A stretch of DNA of 64,000 nucleotides from assembly GCA_022828105.1 (NCBI GenBank), contig JAJEJC010000005.1, forward strand, positions 310,001-374,000, read 5' to 3'. Below are positions 1-8,555 of this stretch, piece after piece (within the stretch, counting starts at the first letter, position 1; every line of letters begins with the position of its first letter). A program made the translations under genes and the position numbers. The notes below the pieces were generated by a model. That model ran no database searches, was not told where the DNA came from, and was given only the letters and a program-made list of their open reading frames with translations. This stretch comes from Dehalococcoidia bacterium. GTDB lineage: Bacteria; Chloroflexota; Dehalococcoidia; Bin125.

Positions 1-435
1 CAGCTTCCGAGCGCCGACCGCGAGGTCCATCGCGCCGCCGACGCTGCCGCCGCCGCGCGACGGGACATACCAGTTGGCCAGATCGCCGCGGGCCGATACT
101 TGCAGCCCGCCCAGCACCGCGGCGTCGATGTGGCCGCCGCGAATCATCGCGAACGAGTCCGCGGTGTCGAAGAAGCTCGCGCCTGCGACGAGAGCGACGG
201 GCTGGCCACCTGCATTGATCAGGTCGGCGTCGAAGTCCGACTCGGAGACGCCGGAGTAACCGAGGATGCCGTTCTCGGCCTGGAACAGGATGTGGTCGGC
301 CGGCTCGACGAACCCGGCGACGAGCGTGGGCAGACCGATGCCGAGATTGACGACCGAACCCGGTTCCAGTTCTCGAGCGACGCGCAGGGCGATCAGTTCG
401 CGGCTGAGTCCGGTCGGCGGATTGTCTGCGGGCAT
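1..435 (-). CDS. scoB: 3-oxoacid CoA-transferase subunit B (partial, C-terminus off the left edge)
   Basis: Beta subunit of a SCOT-type (family I) CoA transferase that moves CoA between succinyl-CoA and a 3-oxoacid through a glutamyl-CoA intermediate. The reverse-strand reading begins ATG at 435 and stays open to base 1. It shows the family motif ENGILG around residue 55, which carries the expected catalytic Glu, followed by INAGG, ADSFAMIRGGH and GDLANW, all typical of subunit B. About 145 of roughly 210-220 residues are present. The start is 2 nt beyond the scoA stop, so the two are co-translated. The reductions FDTADSF and GGAMDL are the usual ScoB landmarks. The exact acyl substrate cannot be read from sequence. 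Confidence 0.9.
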   Translation of the reverse strand, partial: MPADNPPTGLSRELIALRVARELEPGSVVNLGIGLPTLVAGFVEPADHILFQAENGILGYSGVSESDFDADLINAGGQPVALVAGASFFDTADSFAMIRGGHIDAAVLGGLQVSARGDLANWYVPSRGGGSVGGAMDLAVGARKL

Positions 436-437
436 CG

Positions 438-1130
438 TCAGCCTTCCCAGCGGACCGGGATCGGCTCGCACTGCACCAGCCGGTCCACGTAGATGCCCGG
501 CGTGCCCACCTGGTCGGGCGGGATCTCGCCTGGCTCGACGATTTCCTCCACTTCGGCGATGACGAGTTCGGCGGCGGTCGCCATGACGGGGTTGAAGTTG
601 CGACCGGCGAGGCGGTATTGCAGATTGCCCAGCCGATCGGCGCGCCAGGCCTTGAGCAAGGCCACGTCGCCGCGCAGCGGTCGTTCAAGCAGCCACTCCT
701 CGCCGTCGAGCTCCATGGTCTGCTTGCCTTCGGCCATCATCGTGCCCAATCCCGTCCTGGTCAGCACACCGCCGAGTCCGGCGCCTCCGGCGCGCAGCCG
801 TTCGATCAACGTGCCCTGCGGGACCAGCTCCAGCTCGACCTCGCCCGCTCGATACTGAGCCTCGAAGCGCGACGACCGAGTCCCCGAGGCGCGGATCGCG
901 AACGTCGCAATCACTTTGGCAAGCTGGCGATCCTCGCATAGCTCGTCGAGCAGATCGCCGAGTCCGATGTTGTTCGCGACGGCGGTCAGATTGCGCCGCC
1001 CGCTGCGTCGGACCGCGCGGATCAGATTGGACGGCGTCCCGGCGGAGACGAACCCGCCGACGAGGATCGTCGCGCCGTCGGCGATGTCGGCAATCGCGTC
1101 GTCGGGCGTGTCGAAGTACTCAGCGATCAC
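438..1130 (-). CDS. scoA: 3-oxoacid CoA-transferase subunit A
   Basis: Alpha subunit (230 aa, normal length) of the SCOT-type CoA transferase whose beta subunit follows 2 nt downstream. It has the glycine-rich CoA-binding start VGGFVSAGTPSNLI near residue 25 and the TRTGLGT and NFNPVMATAA motifs of the family. The start is GTG at 1130, preceded by AGGA about 9-10 nt upstream. The pair would degrade or activate ketone-body-like or branched 3-oxoacids in the cytoplasm. The gene is divergent from a CaiB/BaiF CoA transferase, so two mechanistically unrelated CoA transferases share a 98-nt intergenic region; this suggests joint control of an acid-degradation pathway (inference). Confidence 0.92.
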   Translation of the reverse strand: MIAEYFDTPDDAIADIADGATILVGGFVSAGTPSNLIRAVRRSGRRNLTAVANNIGLGDLLDELCEDRQLAKVIATFAIRASGTRSSRFEAQYRAGEVELELVPQGTLIERLRAGGAGLGGVLTRTGLGTMMAEGKQTMELDGEEWLLERPLRGDVALLKAWRADRLGNLQYRLAGRNFNPVMATAAELVIAEVEEIVEPGEIPPDQVGTPGIYVDRLVQCEPIPVRWEG

Positions 1131-1148
1131 GTGATGATCCTACGCGCT

Positions 1149-1162
1149 CCTCCCGCGGGAGG
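1149..1162. promoter_or_regulatory. Perfect 14-bp palindrome between divergent CoA-transferase genes
   Basis: CCTCCCGCGGGAGG reads the same on both strands and sits in the 98-nt gap between scoA and the CaiB/BaiF gene, 19 nt from the scoA start. The position suits an operator shared by both divergent genes, but a GC palindrome can also arise by chance in this composition. Confidence 0.3.
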
Positions 1163-1228
1163 CGTGGGGAGCGGAATCGATCAGATATCTTGCTCACATC
1201 TGTTGTCCCCGTCCGAAGGAGTTGGATC

Positions 1229-2452
1229 ATGCCCGCACCGCTTGAGGGAATCCGCGTTGTCGACTTCACCCGCTACCAGAACGGTCCCCATGCAACCGCG
1301 ATGCTGGCCGATATGGGCGCCGACGTGCTCAAGGTGGAGATGCCCGGCAACGGCGACCCGGGACGGCAGCTCGGCGTCGCGCAGGACGGGTTCTGCTCCT
1401 ACTTCGAGGCGCTCAACCGGGGCAAGCGTTCGATGACCCTCGATCTCCGCGCCGAGGGCGCAGTCGAGGTCGTACACAAGCTGATCGCCGACGCCGACGT
1501 ACTGGCCGAGAACTTCCGTCCCGGTTACCTCGACTCGATCGGGCTGGGCTACGACGACCTCAAGGGAATCAACCCGAAACTGATCTACGCGACGAATTCC
1601 GGCTTCGGACCCGAGGGCGAGTGGGCGCGGCGCGGCTCCTTCGATGTGGTGGCGCAAGGCATGTCGGGCGCGATGGTGGCGCTCGGCGGCGGACCGGGCG
1701 AGCGGCCGATTACCGCGCCCTGGGGACTCGCAGACCAGACCGGCTCGCTGCTCTTTGCCTACGGCATCGTGACCGCGCTGTTTGCGCGCGCGCAACACGG
1801 CGTCGGTCAGAAGATCGATGTCTCGCAGCTCGGCGCAATGCTTACCATGCAGGCGCTCTCGTTGCAGGCCTATCTGCACAGCGGATTCCAGCCGGTGCTC
1901 AAGCCGGGCCGCTCCTTCTCGGCCACCTTCAGTTGGTACCAGGCGAGCGACGGCGAGTGGCTGACGCTCGGCATCCTCGATCCCAAGAGTTGGGCCGGCC
2001 TCTGCGCTGCGCTGGAGCGGCCCGACCTGATGGAGGACTCGCGCTCCATGGATCCGTTCGCGCGGCGCGACAACGAGGAATGGCTGCGTTCCGAGCTCGA
2101 GGCCGCGTTCATGACTCGCCCGCGCGACGAGTGGATCTCGCGCATGATCGAGCAGCGCATCCCCTGCGGACCGGTCTACGACTACCAACAGGTCGCCGAG
2201 GACAATCACTTCTGGCTCAACGGCTACCTGCAACAGGTCCCGCACCCACACTTCGACGAGCACAAAGTCGTGGGCATTCCGGTCAGCTTCAGCGAGACCA
2301 AGACCGAGGTGCGCGGCTCGGCGCCCGAGTTGGGTCAGGACACCGAGCTCGAACTGCTCAACCTCGGCTTCGACTGGTCGGACATCGAGCGGATGCACGA
2401 CGCCGGCATCACCGCCGTCAAGCAACAGGGCGCCGCGGCTGCCGGCGACTAG
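1229..2452 (+). CDS. CaiB/BaiF family (class III) CoA transferase
   Basis: 407-aa member of the formyl-CoA/carnitine CoA-transferase family, which moves CoA between carboxylic acids using an aspartyl-CoA intermediate. Family marks visible: an N-terminal LEGIRVVDFTRYQNGP segment, GADVLKVEMPG near residue 36, NRGKRSMTLDL, and ENFRPGYLDSIGLGYDDL, all standard. ATG 1229 is preferred over an upstream in-frame ATG at 1190 because GAAGGAG lies 6-8 nt upstream of 1229. Length is typical (380-420 aa). Such genes are highly expanded in Chloroflexota and actinobacterial acid-degradation loci, and the substrate cannot be assigned. It is divergent from scoAB. Confidence 0.9.
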   Translation: MPAPLEGIRVVDFTRYQNGPHATAMLADMGADVLKVEMPGNGDPGRQLGVAQDGFCSYFEALNRGKRSMTLDLRAEGAVEVVHKLIADADVLAENFRPGYLDSIGLGYDDLKGINPKLIYATNSGFGPEGEWARRGSFDVVAQGMSGAMVALGGGPGERPITAPWGLADQTGSLLFAYGIVTALFARAQHGVGQKIDVSQLGAMLTMQALSLQAYLHSGFQPVLKPGRSFSATFSWYQASDGEWLTLGILDPKSWAGLCAALERPDLMEDSRSMDPFARRDNEEWLRSELEAAFMTRPRDEWISRMIEQRIPCGPVYDYQQVAEDNHFWLNGYLQQVPHPHFDEHKVVGIPVSFSETKTEVRGSAPELGQDTELELLNLGFDWSDIERMHDAGITAVKQQGAAAAGD

Positions 2453-2515
2453 GGTCTGCTCGCAGTACGGTTCCGATGCTCAGATTCACTGCCGTACGCG
2501 TAGCTGCAACAGCGG

Positions 2516-3211
2516 TTAGCCGGCAGCTTCGGCGTAGATCTGGGTTGGCTTGTCGCGATCCTGGGCCTCCGGATTGGTGATCTGGTCGAGGAACAAGACG
2601 ATTTCGTCGGGGGATTTGCCGTTGAGGTGGGGGAAATGCTGGACGGCTTCCTCGACGAGGGCGTCGAGATCGGGTTCGGAGGGCATTTCTTTTCGATTGG
2701 GCTGATCTGCGGCGATCTCCTGCTCCGGACTGGAGATCGTGAGATCGGTGGGATCAGTTTGGGGTGATTTCGGGGTGGTTTGTGCAGCTTCTGCGAGGTT
2801 CTGTGAATCCTCCTCGTAGAGCTCGGGCTGGTCGGGGCGCTGCTCGGCGCGGCGCTGGACTTCCTGGGCGGTGCGGCGGATTTCTCGGGCGAGCGCGTTG
2901 AGCTGGGTTTCCTGGTTGTCGCGGGCGCGGAGGTACTCGACCGAGGTGAGGCGGCTCATCTGTTGGGCGACATCGTCAGACTTGATGGCGAGGGAGAGCC
3001 GGAGCTGGAGCAGGTAGAGGGACTCCAGCAACAAGTCATCGGCGACGGCTGAGGCGATCGAGCCCCAGTGGGACTCGACCAGTTGCAGGTCGGAGCGGAC
3101 GGTGGCTCTGGAGACGTTGAGCTGTTCGGCAATGTCTCTCTGGGACTTGGCGCGCTGGGTGAGGTAATGGACGCGCATGGCGCGGCGTCGGCGCTTGCGT
3201 GTGATGTGCAT
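2516..3211 (-). CDS. Helix-turn-helix protein of unknown role, charged C-terminal tail
   Basis: 231-aa cytoplasmic protein. Residues about 5-50 form a homeodomain-like HTH: a basic RKRRRR stretch, then QRDIAEQLNVSRATVRSDL, a clean recognition-helix pattern as in ParB/terminase small subunit/resolvase-type HTHs. A leucine-rich helical segment follows (LLLESLYLLQLRLSL), then a Glu/Gln/Pro-rich low-complexity region (about 115-180). The start ATG 3211 has AGAAGGGA 8 nt upstream; a 14-codon-longer reading begins at 3253 without a good ribosome site. It is not obviously in an operon. It could be a regulator or a domesticated phage protein; I do not recognise a specific family. Confidence 0.6.
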   Translation of the reverse strand: MHITRKRRRRAMRVHYLTQRAKSQRDIAEQLNVSRATVRSDLQLVESHWGSIASAVADDLLLESLYLLQLRLSLAIKSDDVAQQMSRLTSVEYLRARDNQETQLNALAREIRRTAQEVQRRAEQRPDQPELYEEDSQNLAEAAQTTPKSPQTDPTDLTISSPEQEIAADQPNRKEMPSEPDLDALVEEAVQHFPHLNGKSPDEIVLFLDQITNPEAQDRDKPTQIYAEAAG

Positions 3212-3234
3212 GGTGGCGTTCCCTTCTGAGTCAT

Positions 3235-3270
3235 ACATATGTTCTATCAACAATACAGCAATGTATGTTC
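3235..3270 (-). promoter_or_regulatory. AT-rich leader with repeated GAACATA boxes upstream of the HTH gene
   Basis: The short gap before the HTH gene is conspicuously AT-rich for this genome. On the minus strand GAACATA occurs twice (3264-3270 and 3238-3244), 26 bp apart, and the proximal copy overlaps the palindrome ACATATGT (3235-3242). The arrangement suits promoter plus autoregulatory operators. No confident -35/-10 pair was assigned. Confidence 0.3.
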
Positions 3271-3310
3271 GGTGTTGTGCTGTGGTTTGCGGAGGGAGAC
3301 CCGCTCGGTC

Positions 3311-5533
3311 CTAGCCGTCGAGCAGGTCAGGCAGGGCTGCGGTCCAGACCTGCGACGCCTCTCCAAGCGCCATGTCAATAGGGCCGAGTTGGATACGGTC
3401 GCCACTGACGACGCCGATGCGGATACCGATGTTGCTCAGGTCGGCGCCTGGCCCGGCGCTGACCACTGCGCGTGCGCCGGCTTCGCCGAAGAGTGCGGCG
3501 TCGAGGCGGCCGGTTATCTCAGCATCGACGACCGCTCCGATGTTTCCCACGAATGCCGACTCGCAGATTGCAACGGCGAGGCCGCCGTCGGCGCAGTCGT
3601 GGGCGGACTTGAGCAGGCCGGCTTCGGCTGCGGCGACGAGGGCGTTGACGAGCGCCGCCTCTGCATCGAGGTTGACCTCGATGGGTCCGGCCTCGCGGCC
3701 GTGTATGACCGAGAGGTATTCGCTGCCGCCCAGCGACGCGGAGCTCTGTTCCGGGCCCGATCCGAGCAGCCAGATTTCGTCACCCTCGTCCTGGAAGGCC
3801 ATCGGCACAGATTTGGCGACGTCGGCGATGATGCCCAGCATCCCGATCACCGGCGTCGGCGTGACGGGACCGTCCTCGGACTCGTTGTAGAGGCTGGCGT
3901 TGCCTGAGACGACCGGTGTCTGGAAGGCGCGGCAGGCGTCGGCCATGCCGCGGATTGACTCGCGGAGCTGGAAGTAGATTGCCGCGCGCTCGGGATTGGC
4001 GAAGTTGAGACAGTCGGTCACGGCGACCGGCCGCGCCCCGGTGCAGGCGACGTTGCGCGCCGCCTCGGCGACCGCGCGGGCTGCGCCGGCATACGGGTCG
4101 AGTTCGACCGCCCGGCCGGGCCCGTCGGTGCAGAGCGCCAGCCCCTGCCTCAGTCCGCGAATGCGCAGCACCGCAGCGTCCGAGCCGGGTGTCACGACCG
4201 TGTTCGTGCCGACCATGTGGTCGTACTGGCGGTAGACCCAGCGCTTGGAGGCGATGTTGGGCGACGCCAGCAACCGCAGCAGGATGTCATTCGCGTCGGC
4301 TGGATCCAGGTCGGGCAGCGAGCCCGGATCCCAACCCGCGCGCGCCGCCGCGTCGTGGTCGCGTTCGGCCCGTGGCGTGTACGAGGGAGGGCTGGTCATC
4401 ACCGAAACGGGCGCCGCGGCGACCTCGACCTCGCCGTCGAAGACCCGGGCGATGCCGTCACTGGTGACCTCGCCGATAACTTCGGCGTGCAGGTCCCAGT
4501 GCTCGAACCAGGCCTGGACATCCGCGACGTGCGCCGGCTTGACTGCGGCGATCATCCGCTCCTGCGACTCGGACAGCATGACCTCGTACGGCGTCATGCC
4601 CGACTCTCGGCGCGGCACATGCCGGGTCTGGATGCGAATGCCGGCGTTGGCCCGATCGGCCATCTCGACGGTCGAGGAGGTGATCCCCGCTGCGCCGCAG
4701 TCCTGCAGGCCTTCGAGCCAGTCGCGGTGATCGCGGACGAGCCCGACGCAGGCGTCCATCAACGACTTCTCGAGGAAGGGATTGCCGACCTGGACGGCCG
4801 GCCGCCGCTCCGCCGACGCCTCATCCAGCTCGACCGAGGCGAAGGTCGCGCCGTGCAGGCCGTCGCGACCGGTGTCTGCGCCGACGATCATCAGTTGCGT
4901 GCCGGGCGGTCCGGCCGTAGCAGAAATCAGCGAGCCGTGCGGGGCGATACCCAGACACATCGCGTTGACAAGCGGATTGCCGCTGTAGGACTCGCCGACG
5001 ACCAGTTCTCCGCCGACGGTGGGAATCCCGAGGCAGTTGCCGTAGCCGCCGATACCGGCGACGACACCCGTACACAGCCGTCGATTGCGGCGGTCCTCGA
5101 GCGGGCCGAAGCGCAGGGAATCGAGCAGCGCGATCGGCTGCGCGCCCATCGCGAAGATGTCGCGCACGATGCCGCCCACACCGGTTGCCGCGCCTTCATA
5201 CGGCTCGATCGCCGAGGGGTGGTTGTGGGATTCGATCTTCATCACCGCGACCCAGCCGTCGCCGATGTCGATCGCGCCGGCGTTCTCCTCGCCGAGATTG
5301 GTCAGGATTCGCTCGTCCTCGGTCGGGAAGTGATGGAACAGCGGTCGGGAGTGCTTGTAGCCGCAGTGCTCGCTCCAGAGCGCGCCGATCATGCCCAGCT
5401 CGACGTCGGTCGGCGCGCGCCCCAGCATGTCGCAGGCGCGTTCGTACTCATCGCGGCTGAGGGCGATCTGCGCTAGGACCTCGTCGTCCACGTCGGCAGG
5501 CGGGGCGTCGCCGGGCGGCGGATAGCTGGTCAC
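3311..5533 (-). CDS. purL: Phosphoribosylformylglycinamidine synthase subunit PurL
   Basis: 740-aa small-type PurL, the ATP-dependent synthetase subunit that converts FGAR and ammonia to FGAM in step 4 of purine synthesis. Motifs seen: GALWSEHCGYKHS near residue 50, KIESHNHPSAIEPYEGAATGVGG with the catalytic His region near residue 100, and ADGGLAVAICE in the second half. Length fits the PurSQL type rather than the 1300-aa fused enzyme. It starts at GTG 5533, one base after the purQ stop, so synthesis is coupled to PurQ. Small PurL normally needs PurS; no purS reading frame is visible beside purQ here. Confidence 0.97.
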   Translation of the reverse strand: MTSYPPPGDAPPADVDDEVLAQIALSRDEYERACDMLGRAPTDVELGMIGALWSEHCGYKHSRPLFHHFPTEDERILTNLGEENAGAIDIGDGWVAVMKIESHNHPSAIEPYEGAATGVGGIVRDIFAMGAQPIALLDSLRFGPLEDRRNRRLCTGVVAGIGGYGNCLGIPTVGGELVVGESYSGNPLVNAMCLGIAPHGSLISATAGPPGTQLMIVGADTGRDGLHGATFASVELDEASAERRPAVQVGNPFLEKSLMDACVGLVRDHRDWLEGLQDCGAAGITSSTVEMADRANAGIRIQTRHVPRRESGMTPYEVMLSESQERMIAAVKPAHVADVQAWFEHWDLHAEVIGEVTSDGIARVFDGEVEVAAAPVSVMTSPPSYTPRAERDHDAAARAGWDPGSLPDLDPADANDILLRLLASPNIASKRWVYRQYDHMVGTNTVVTPGSDAAVLRIRGLRQGLALCTDGPGRAVELDPYAGAARAVAEAARNVACTGARPVAVTDCLNFANPERAAIYFQLRESIRGMADACRAFQTPVVSGNASLYNESEDGPVTPTPVIGMLGIIADVAKSVPMAFQDEGDEIWLLGSGPEQSSASLGGSEYLSVIHGREAGPIEVNLDAEAALVNALVAAAEAGLLKSAHDCADGGLAVAICESAFVGNIGAVVDAEITGRLDAALFGEAGARAVVSAGPGADLSNIGIRIGVVSGDRIQLGPIDMALGEASQVWTAALPDLLDG

Positions 5534-5534
5534 G

Positions 5535-6197
5535 TCAGCCCCAGTGCTCGATGATCGACCGCCAGATGTAGTTGCCGTCGGTTCCGCCGAGCAGCGCGTC
5601 GGAGGCGCGCTCGGGGTGCGGCATCATGCCGAGCACGTTGCCTGCCGGATTGACGATCCCGGCGATGTCGCGCAGTGAGCCGTTGGGGTTCTCGCCGTGA
5701 TAGCGGAAGAGGACGCGGCCGGCGTCTTCCAGCTCGTCCAGCACCTGCGGCGGTGCGAAGTATTGCCCCTCACCGTGCGAGATCGGAAGTTGCACGATCT
5801 GGCCGGGCTCGCAGGCGCCGGTGAAGCCGCTGTCGACGCGTTCGACGCTCAGTTGTTGCGGCTGACAGCGAAACTGCATCGACGCGTTGCGTTGCAGGAC
5901 GCCCGGTAACAGACCCGCTTCGCAGAGGATCTGAAAGCCGTTGCAGGAGCCGAAGACGGGCTTGCCGCTTGCGGCGAAGCGCTCCAGCGCGGACATGACC
6001 GGCGAGAAGCGCGCAATCGCTCCGCAGCGCAGGTGATCGCCGTAGGAGAAGCCGCCTGGCAGGATCACACCGTCGTAGTCGTCGAGTGCGGTCTCGCGGT
6101 GCCAGACCCGCTCGGCCGTCTGTCCCAGGTCTTCCAATGCGTAGACGCAGTCCCAATCGCTCCAGGTTCCGGGAAAGACGAGCACGGCAAAGCGCAT
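5535..6197 (-). CDS. purQ: Phosphoribosylformylglycinamidine synthase subunit PurQ (glutaminase)
   Basis: 220-aa class I glutamine amidotransferase that supplies ammonia to PurL. It shows the start VLVFPGTWSDWD, the oxyanion segment ILPGGFSYGDHLRCGA, the nucleophile elbow GSCNGFQ with catalytic Cys near residue 86, and PHPERA with the catalytic His/Glu near the C-terminus. The length is normal. It lies directly upstream of purL in the same operon. About 70 nt of noncoding sequence separate it from pgpH, too short for a normal purS (about 80 codons), so the small partner must be encoded elsewhere. Confidence 0.97.
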   Translation of the reverse strand: MRFAVLVFPGTWSDWDCVYALEDLGQTAERVWHRETALDDYDGVILPGGFSYGDHLRCGAIARFSPVMSALERFAASGKPVFGSCNGFQILCEAGLLPGVLQRNASMQFRCQPQQLSVERVDSGFTGACEPGQIVQLPISHGEGQYFAPPQVLDELEDAGRVLFRYHGENPNGSLRDIAGIVNPAGNVLGMMPHPERASDALLGGTDGNYIWRSIIEHWG

Positions 6198-6265
6198 AAC
6201 GCGAGCGTATCGGCCGGCATCGTTATGGTCAGTCGGACCCGGGGTCTCGCGCGTCCGATCGGCAG

Positions 6266-8413
6266 CTACTGCCTCGGGTTCGGGCGCAGTTCGTCCTCGC
6301 CGGCCGGCGGATAGGCGATGCGCTGGTGATGCACACCGGTCAGCGTCTGCTTGAAGCTGCCCGAGATGACCCGCAACTCATTCAAGGTCAGATCGCAATG
6401 ATCGAGCTGGCGCTCGCGCAGTCGTTCGTCGAAGACGCCGTCAACCAGCAAGCCGATGCGCTCGGCTTCGTGCTCGCCGCTCGCCCGCACGACGGCCTCA
6501 CAACTGTCGGCCAGCATCACGATCGCCGTCTCGCGAGACTGCGGCGGCGGTCCCGGATAGGTGAAGTCGTGCGGGTCGATGCGCGGGTCGGACATCGCCG
6601 CCTTGCGGTAGAAGAAGGCCACCCGTCGCGAGCCGTGGTGCTCAAGGATGAAGTCGCGAATCCGTGGCGGCAGCCGATCGCGGCGAGCCAGATCGTCGCC
6701 GCCGGTCACGTGCGACATGATGATCTGGGCGCTCTCGCGCGGTTCCAGTTCGTCGTGCGGATTCGCGCCTTCCTGGTTCTCGATGAACATCGCCGGACGG
6801 TGCAACTTGCCGATGTCGTGGTAGTAAGCGCCGACCCGCACTAGCAGCGGATCGGCGCCGATCAGCGAGGCTGCGCGTTCGGAGAGCGTGGCGACCAACA
6901 ATGAGTGGTGGAACGTGCCCGGCGCTTCCTCCTGAAGGCGGCGGAGCAGCGGTCGCTGAAGCTGCGCGAGCTCCAGTAGCCGCATCGGCGTCGTGATTCC
7001 GAACAGCGCGCCGAGCAAGGAGAATGCGCCGATCGTGATTACCGAGACCAGCGCCGCTGTGACCAGCGCTGCGAGCGCCAGCCAACCCAGGTCATTGTTC
7101 ACGCGTCCGGGATCGAGCAACCAGAGCGCCGCGCCGGCCAGGAATCCGGCAAGGCCCGCTGCCAATCCCGCCAGCCCGTACTGTGCAAGCGCCTGGGCCC
7201 GCGAGGCGACGATAACACCTCCCAGCGAACTGGCAAGGAAAAAGGCCAGCGGTCGCAACGCCGATGCGCCATTGGGCGCTGCCGCATAGTCGGGCAGGAC
7301 GATTGCGGCGAGACCGGCCAGTACCGAGATCAACACACCCGTCGCCACGCCCAGACCGGTACTGAGCAAGGCGGCCACGAGGACCGGTCCGGCCGCGAGC
7401 GGCAGCATCAGGTCCAGCGACTCGTCGAGGCCGTCCGGAAGCGCGAGTTCGAACCACAGACGCGCGGCAAGGATTGAGAGCAGCACCAGCAGCGCGAGCA
7501 GCAGCAGCCTGCGGTCGCCGGCCGCCTGCACGGGACGCCAGATCATCACGAACACGGAGAACGACGCCGACGCGATGACCGCGACGATGACGATCGCGCC
7601 AAGCGAGGCCAACTCGATCCCATCCGAGCGCGGCGTCAACAGCGCCAGCACCTCTGCAGCCGCCGGATCCACGGTCTGGCCCGCGGCGACGACCAGCTCC
7701 CCCTCGGCGACAGACCTGGACACGCCCGGCGCGGCGTTTGCGGCGCGATCTTGCGCCTCCTGTGTTAGCGACGCCGACTCGATCATGGTTGGCCGGAGGT
7801 AGGCGGCGACCAGGGACGAGATCAGTGACGTCTCGTTCAGCGAGAGGGCCGGGTCCACCCGATCGTGGAGCGTGAGCCGGACAGCATCGAGGTCTGCTTC
7901 AAACAGCTCCTCGCGCAACAGCTCCTCAAGCAGCGCGGGCGACCGTCTGCGGATGCTGTTGAACAGCGCGTCCGAGACGGCGATCAGGAACGCTTCGTCC
8001 CGCTCGGCGATGCGGGAACCGGGCACCGGCGCCGGTTCCTGCGCGTCCTCGGATTCGTCGGCGGCGGCGGTCGACTCATCCTCGGTCACTACGGGGGCGT
8101 TGCGCGCCTCGCGCACCATGGCGACCGCGTCGAGATAGCGGCTGAGGGCCTCGAGTTGGGCAGGGCGCACATCGGGGTTGAACTCGTACTGCGGTTCGAC
8201 CTCAGCGCGCGCCGCCTCCCGCGATTCCGCGGTCAGTGTCTCGCTGACGAAGGTGATTGCCTCATTGGCGACGACGTCCCGCTCCGCGACGGCGCCGGTC
8301 GCCGGAAACTCTTCGGCAGGACGAAATGGAGTGAGCGCGAGCACGATCCCGATGGTCAGCGCGATGCCAAACAGGGCCAGCCGCCACGGGGTGAAATAGC
8401 TGTCTTGGCTCAT
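6266..8413 (-). CDS. pgpH: PgpH/YqfF-type 7TM-HD phosphohydrolase (putative cyclic-di-AMP phosphodiesterase)
   Basis: 715-aa integral membrane protein. Order: one N-terminal membrane helix (about residues 10-30), an extracytoplasmic 7TMR-HDED-like domain (about 40-270), seven membrane helices (about 275-480, very Leu/Ala rich), then a cytoplasmic HD domain with HDIGKLHRP near residue 531 and a downstream HHGSRRVAFFY motif. Known family members (Listeria PgpH) hydrolyse c-di-AMP to pApA. In many bacteria pgpH precedes ybeY; here it instead lies between yqeY and purQ. A charged Glu/Asp insertion (about residues 110-130) in the outer domain is unusual. Activity on c-di-AMP is inferred from family only. 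Confidence 0.88.
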   Translation of the reverse strand: MSQDSYFTPWRLALFGIALTIGIVLALTPFRPAEEFPATGAVAERDVVANEAITFVSETLTAESREAARAEVEPQYEFNPDVRPAQLEALSRYLDAVAMVREARNAPVVTEDESTAAADESEDAQEPAPVPGSRIAERDEAFLIAVSDALFNSIRRRSPALLEELLREELFEADLDAVRLTLHDRVDPALSLNETSLISSLVAAYLRPTMIESASLTQEAQDRAANAAPGVSRSVAEGELVVAAGQTVDPAAAEVLALLTPRSDGIELASLGAIVIVAVIASASFSVFVMIWRPVQAAGDRRLLLLALLVLLSILAARLWFELALPDGLDESLDLMLPLAAGPVLVAALLSTGLGVATGVLISVLAGLAAIVLPDYAAAPNGASALRPLAFFLASSLGGVIVASRAQALAQYGLAGLAAGLAGFLAGAALWLLDPGRVNNDLGWLALAALVTAALVSVITIGAFSLLGALFGITTPMRLLELAQLQRPLLRRLQEEAPGTFHHSLLVATLSERAASLIGADPLLVRVGAYYHDIGKLHRPAMFIENQEGANPHDELEPRESAQIIMSHVTGGDDLARRDRLPPRIRDFILEHHGSRRVAFFYRKAAMSDPRIDPHDFTYPGPPPQSRETAIVMLADSCEAVVRASGEHEAERIGLLVDGVFDERLRERQLDHCDLTLNELRVISGSFKQTLTGVHHQRIAYPPAGEDELRPNPRQ

Positions 8414-8555
8414 CTCGGGTTCATTTGAGCAAGATCATCGCGCTGCGGTTCGGGAACGGGCCCCCGACAACCGCGATCCAAGCATACAGTCCTCGTTACG
8501 TCACCTATCGGTCCGACAAGGGGTGCGCAAGGGGCGCCAATCGTGTGGCCCGGCG

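Noticed and set aside
1181-2425. Long minus-strand open frame opposite the CaiB/BaiF gene
   Set aside because: It mirrors the plus-strand gene in codon phase, has no family motif and no ribosome site; typical antisense frame in GC-rich DNA.
4217-5476. Plus-strand 419-codon open frame opposite purL
   Set aside because: Lies wholly within the purL coding sequence and reads low-complexity Arg/Asp/Val sequence; shadow frame.
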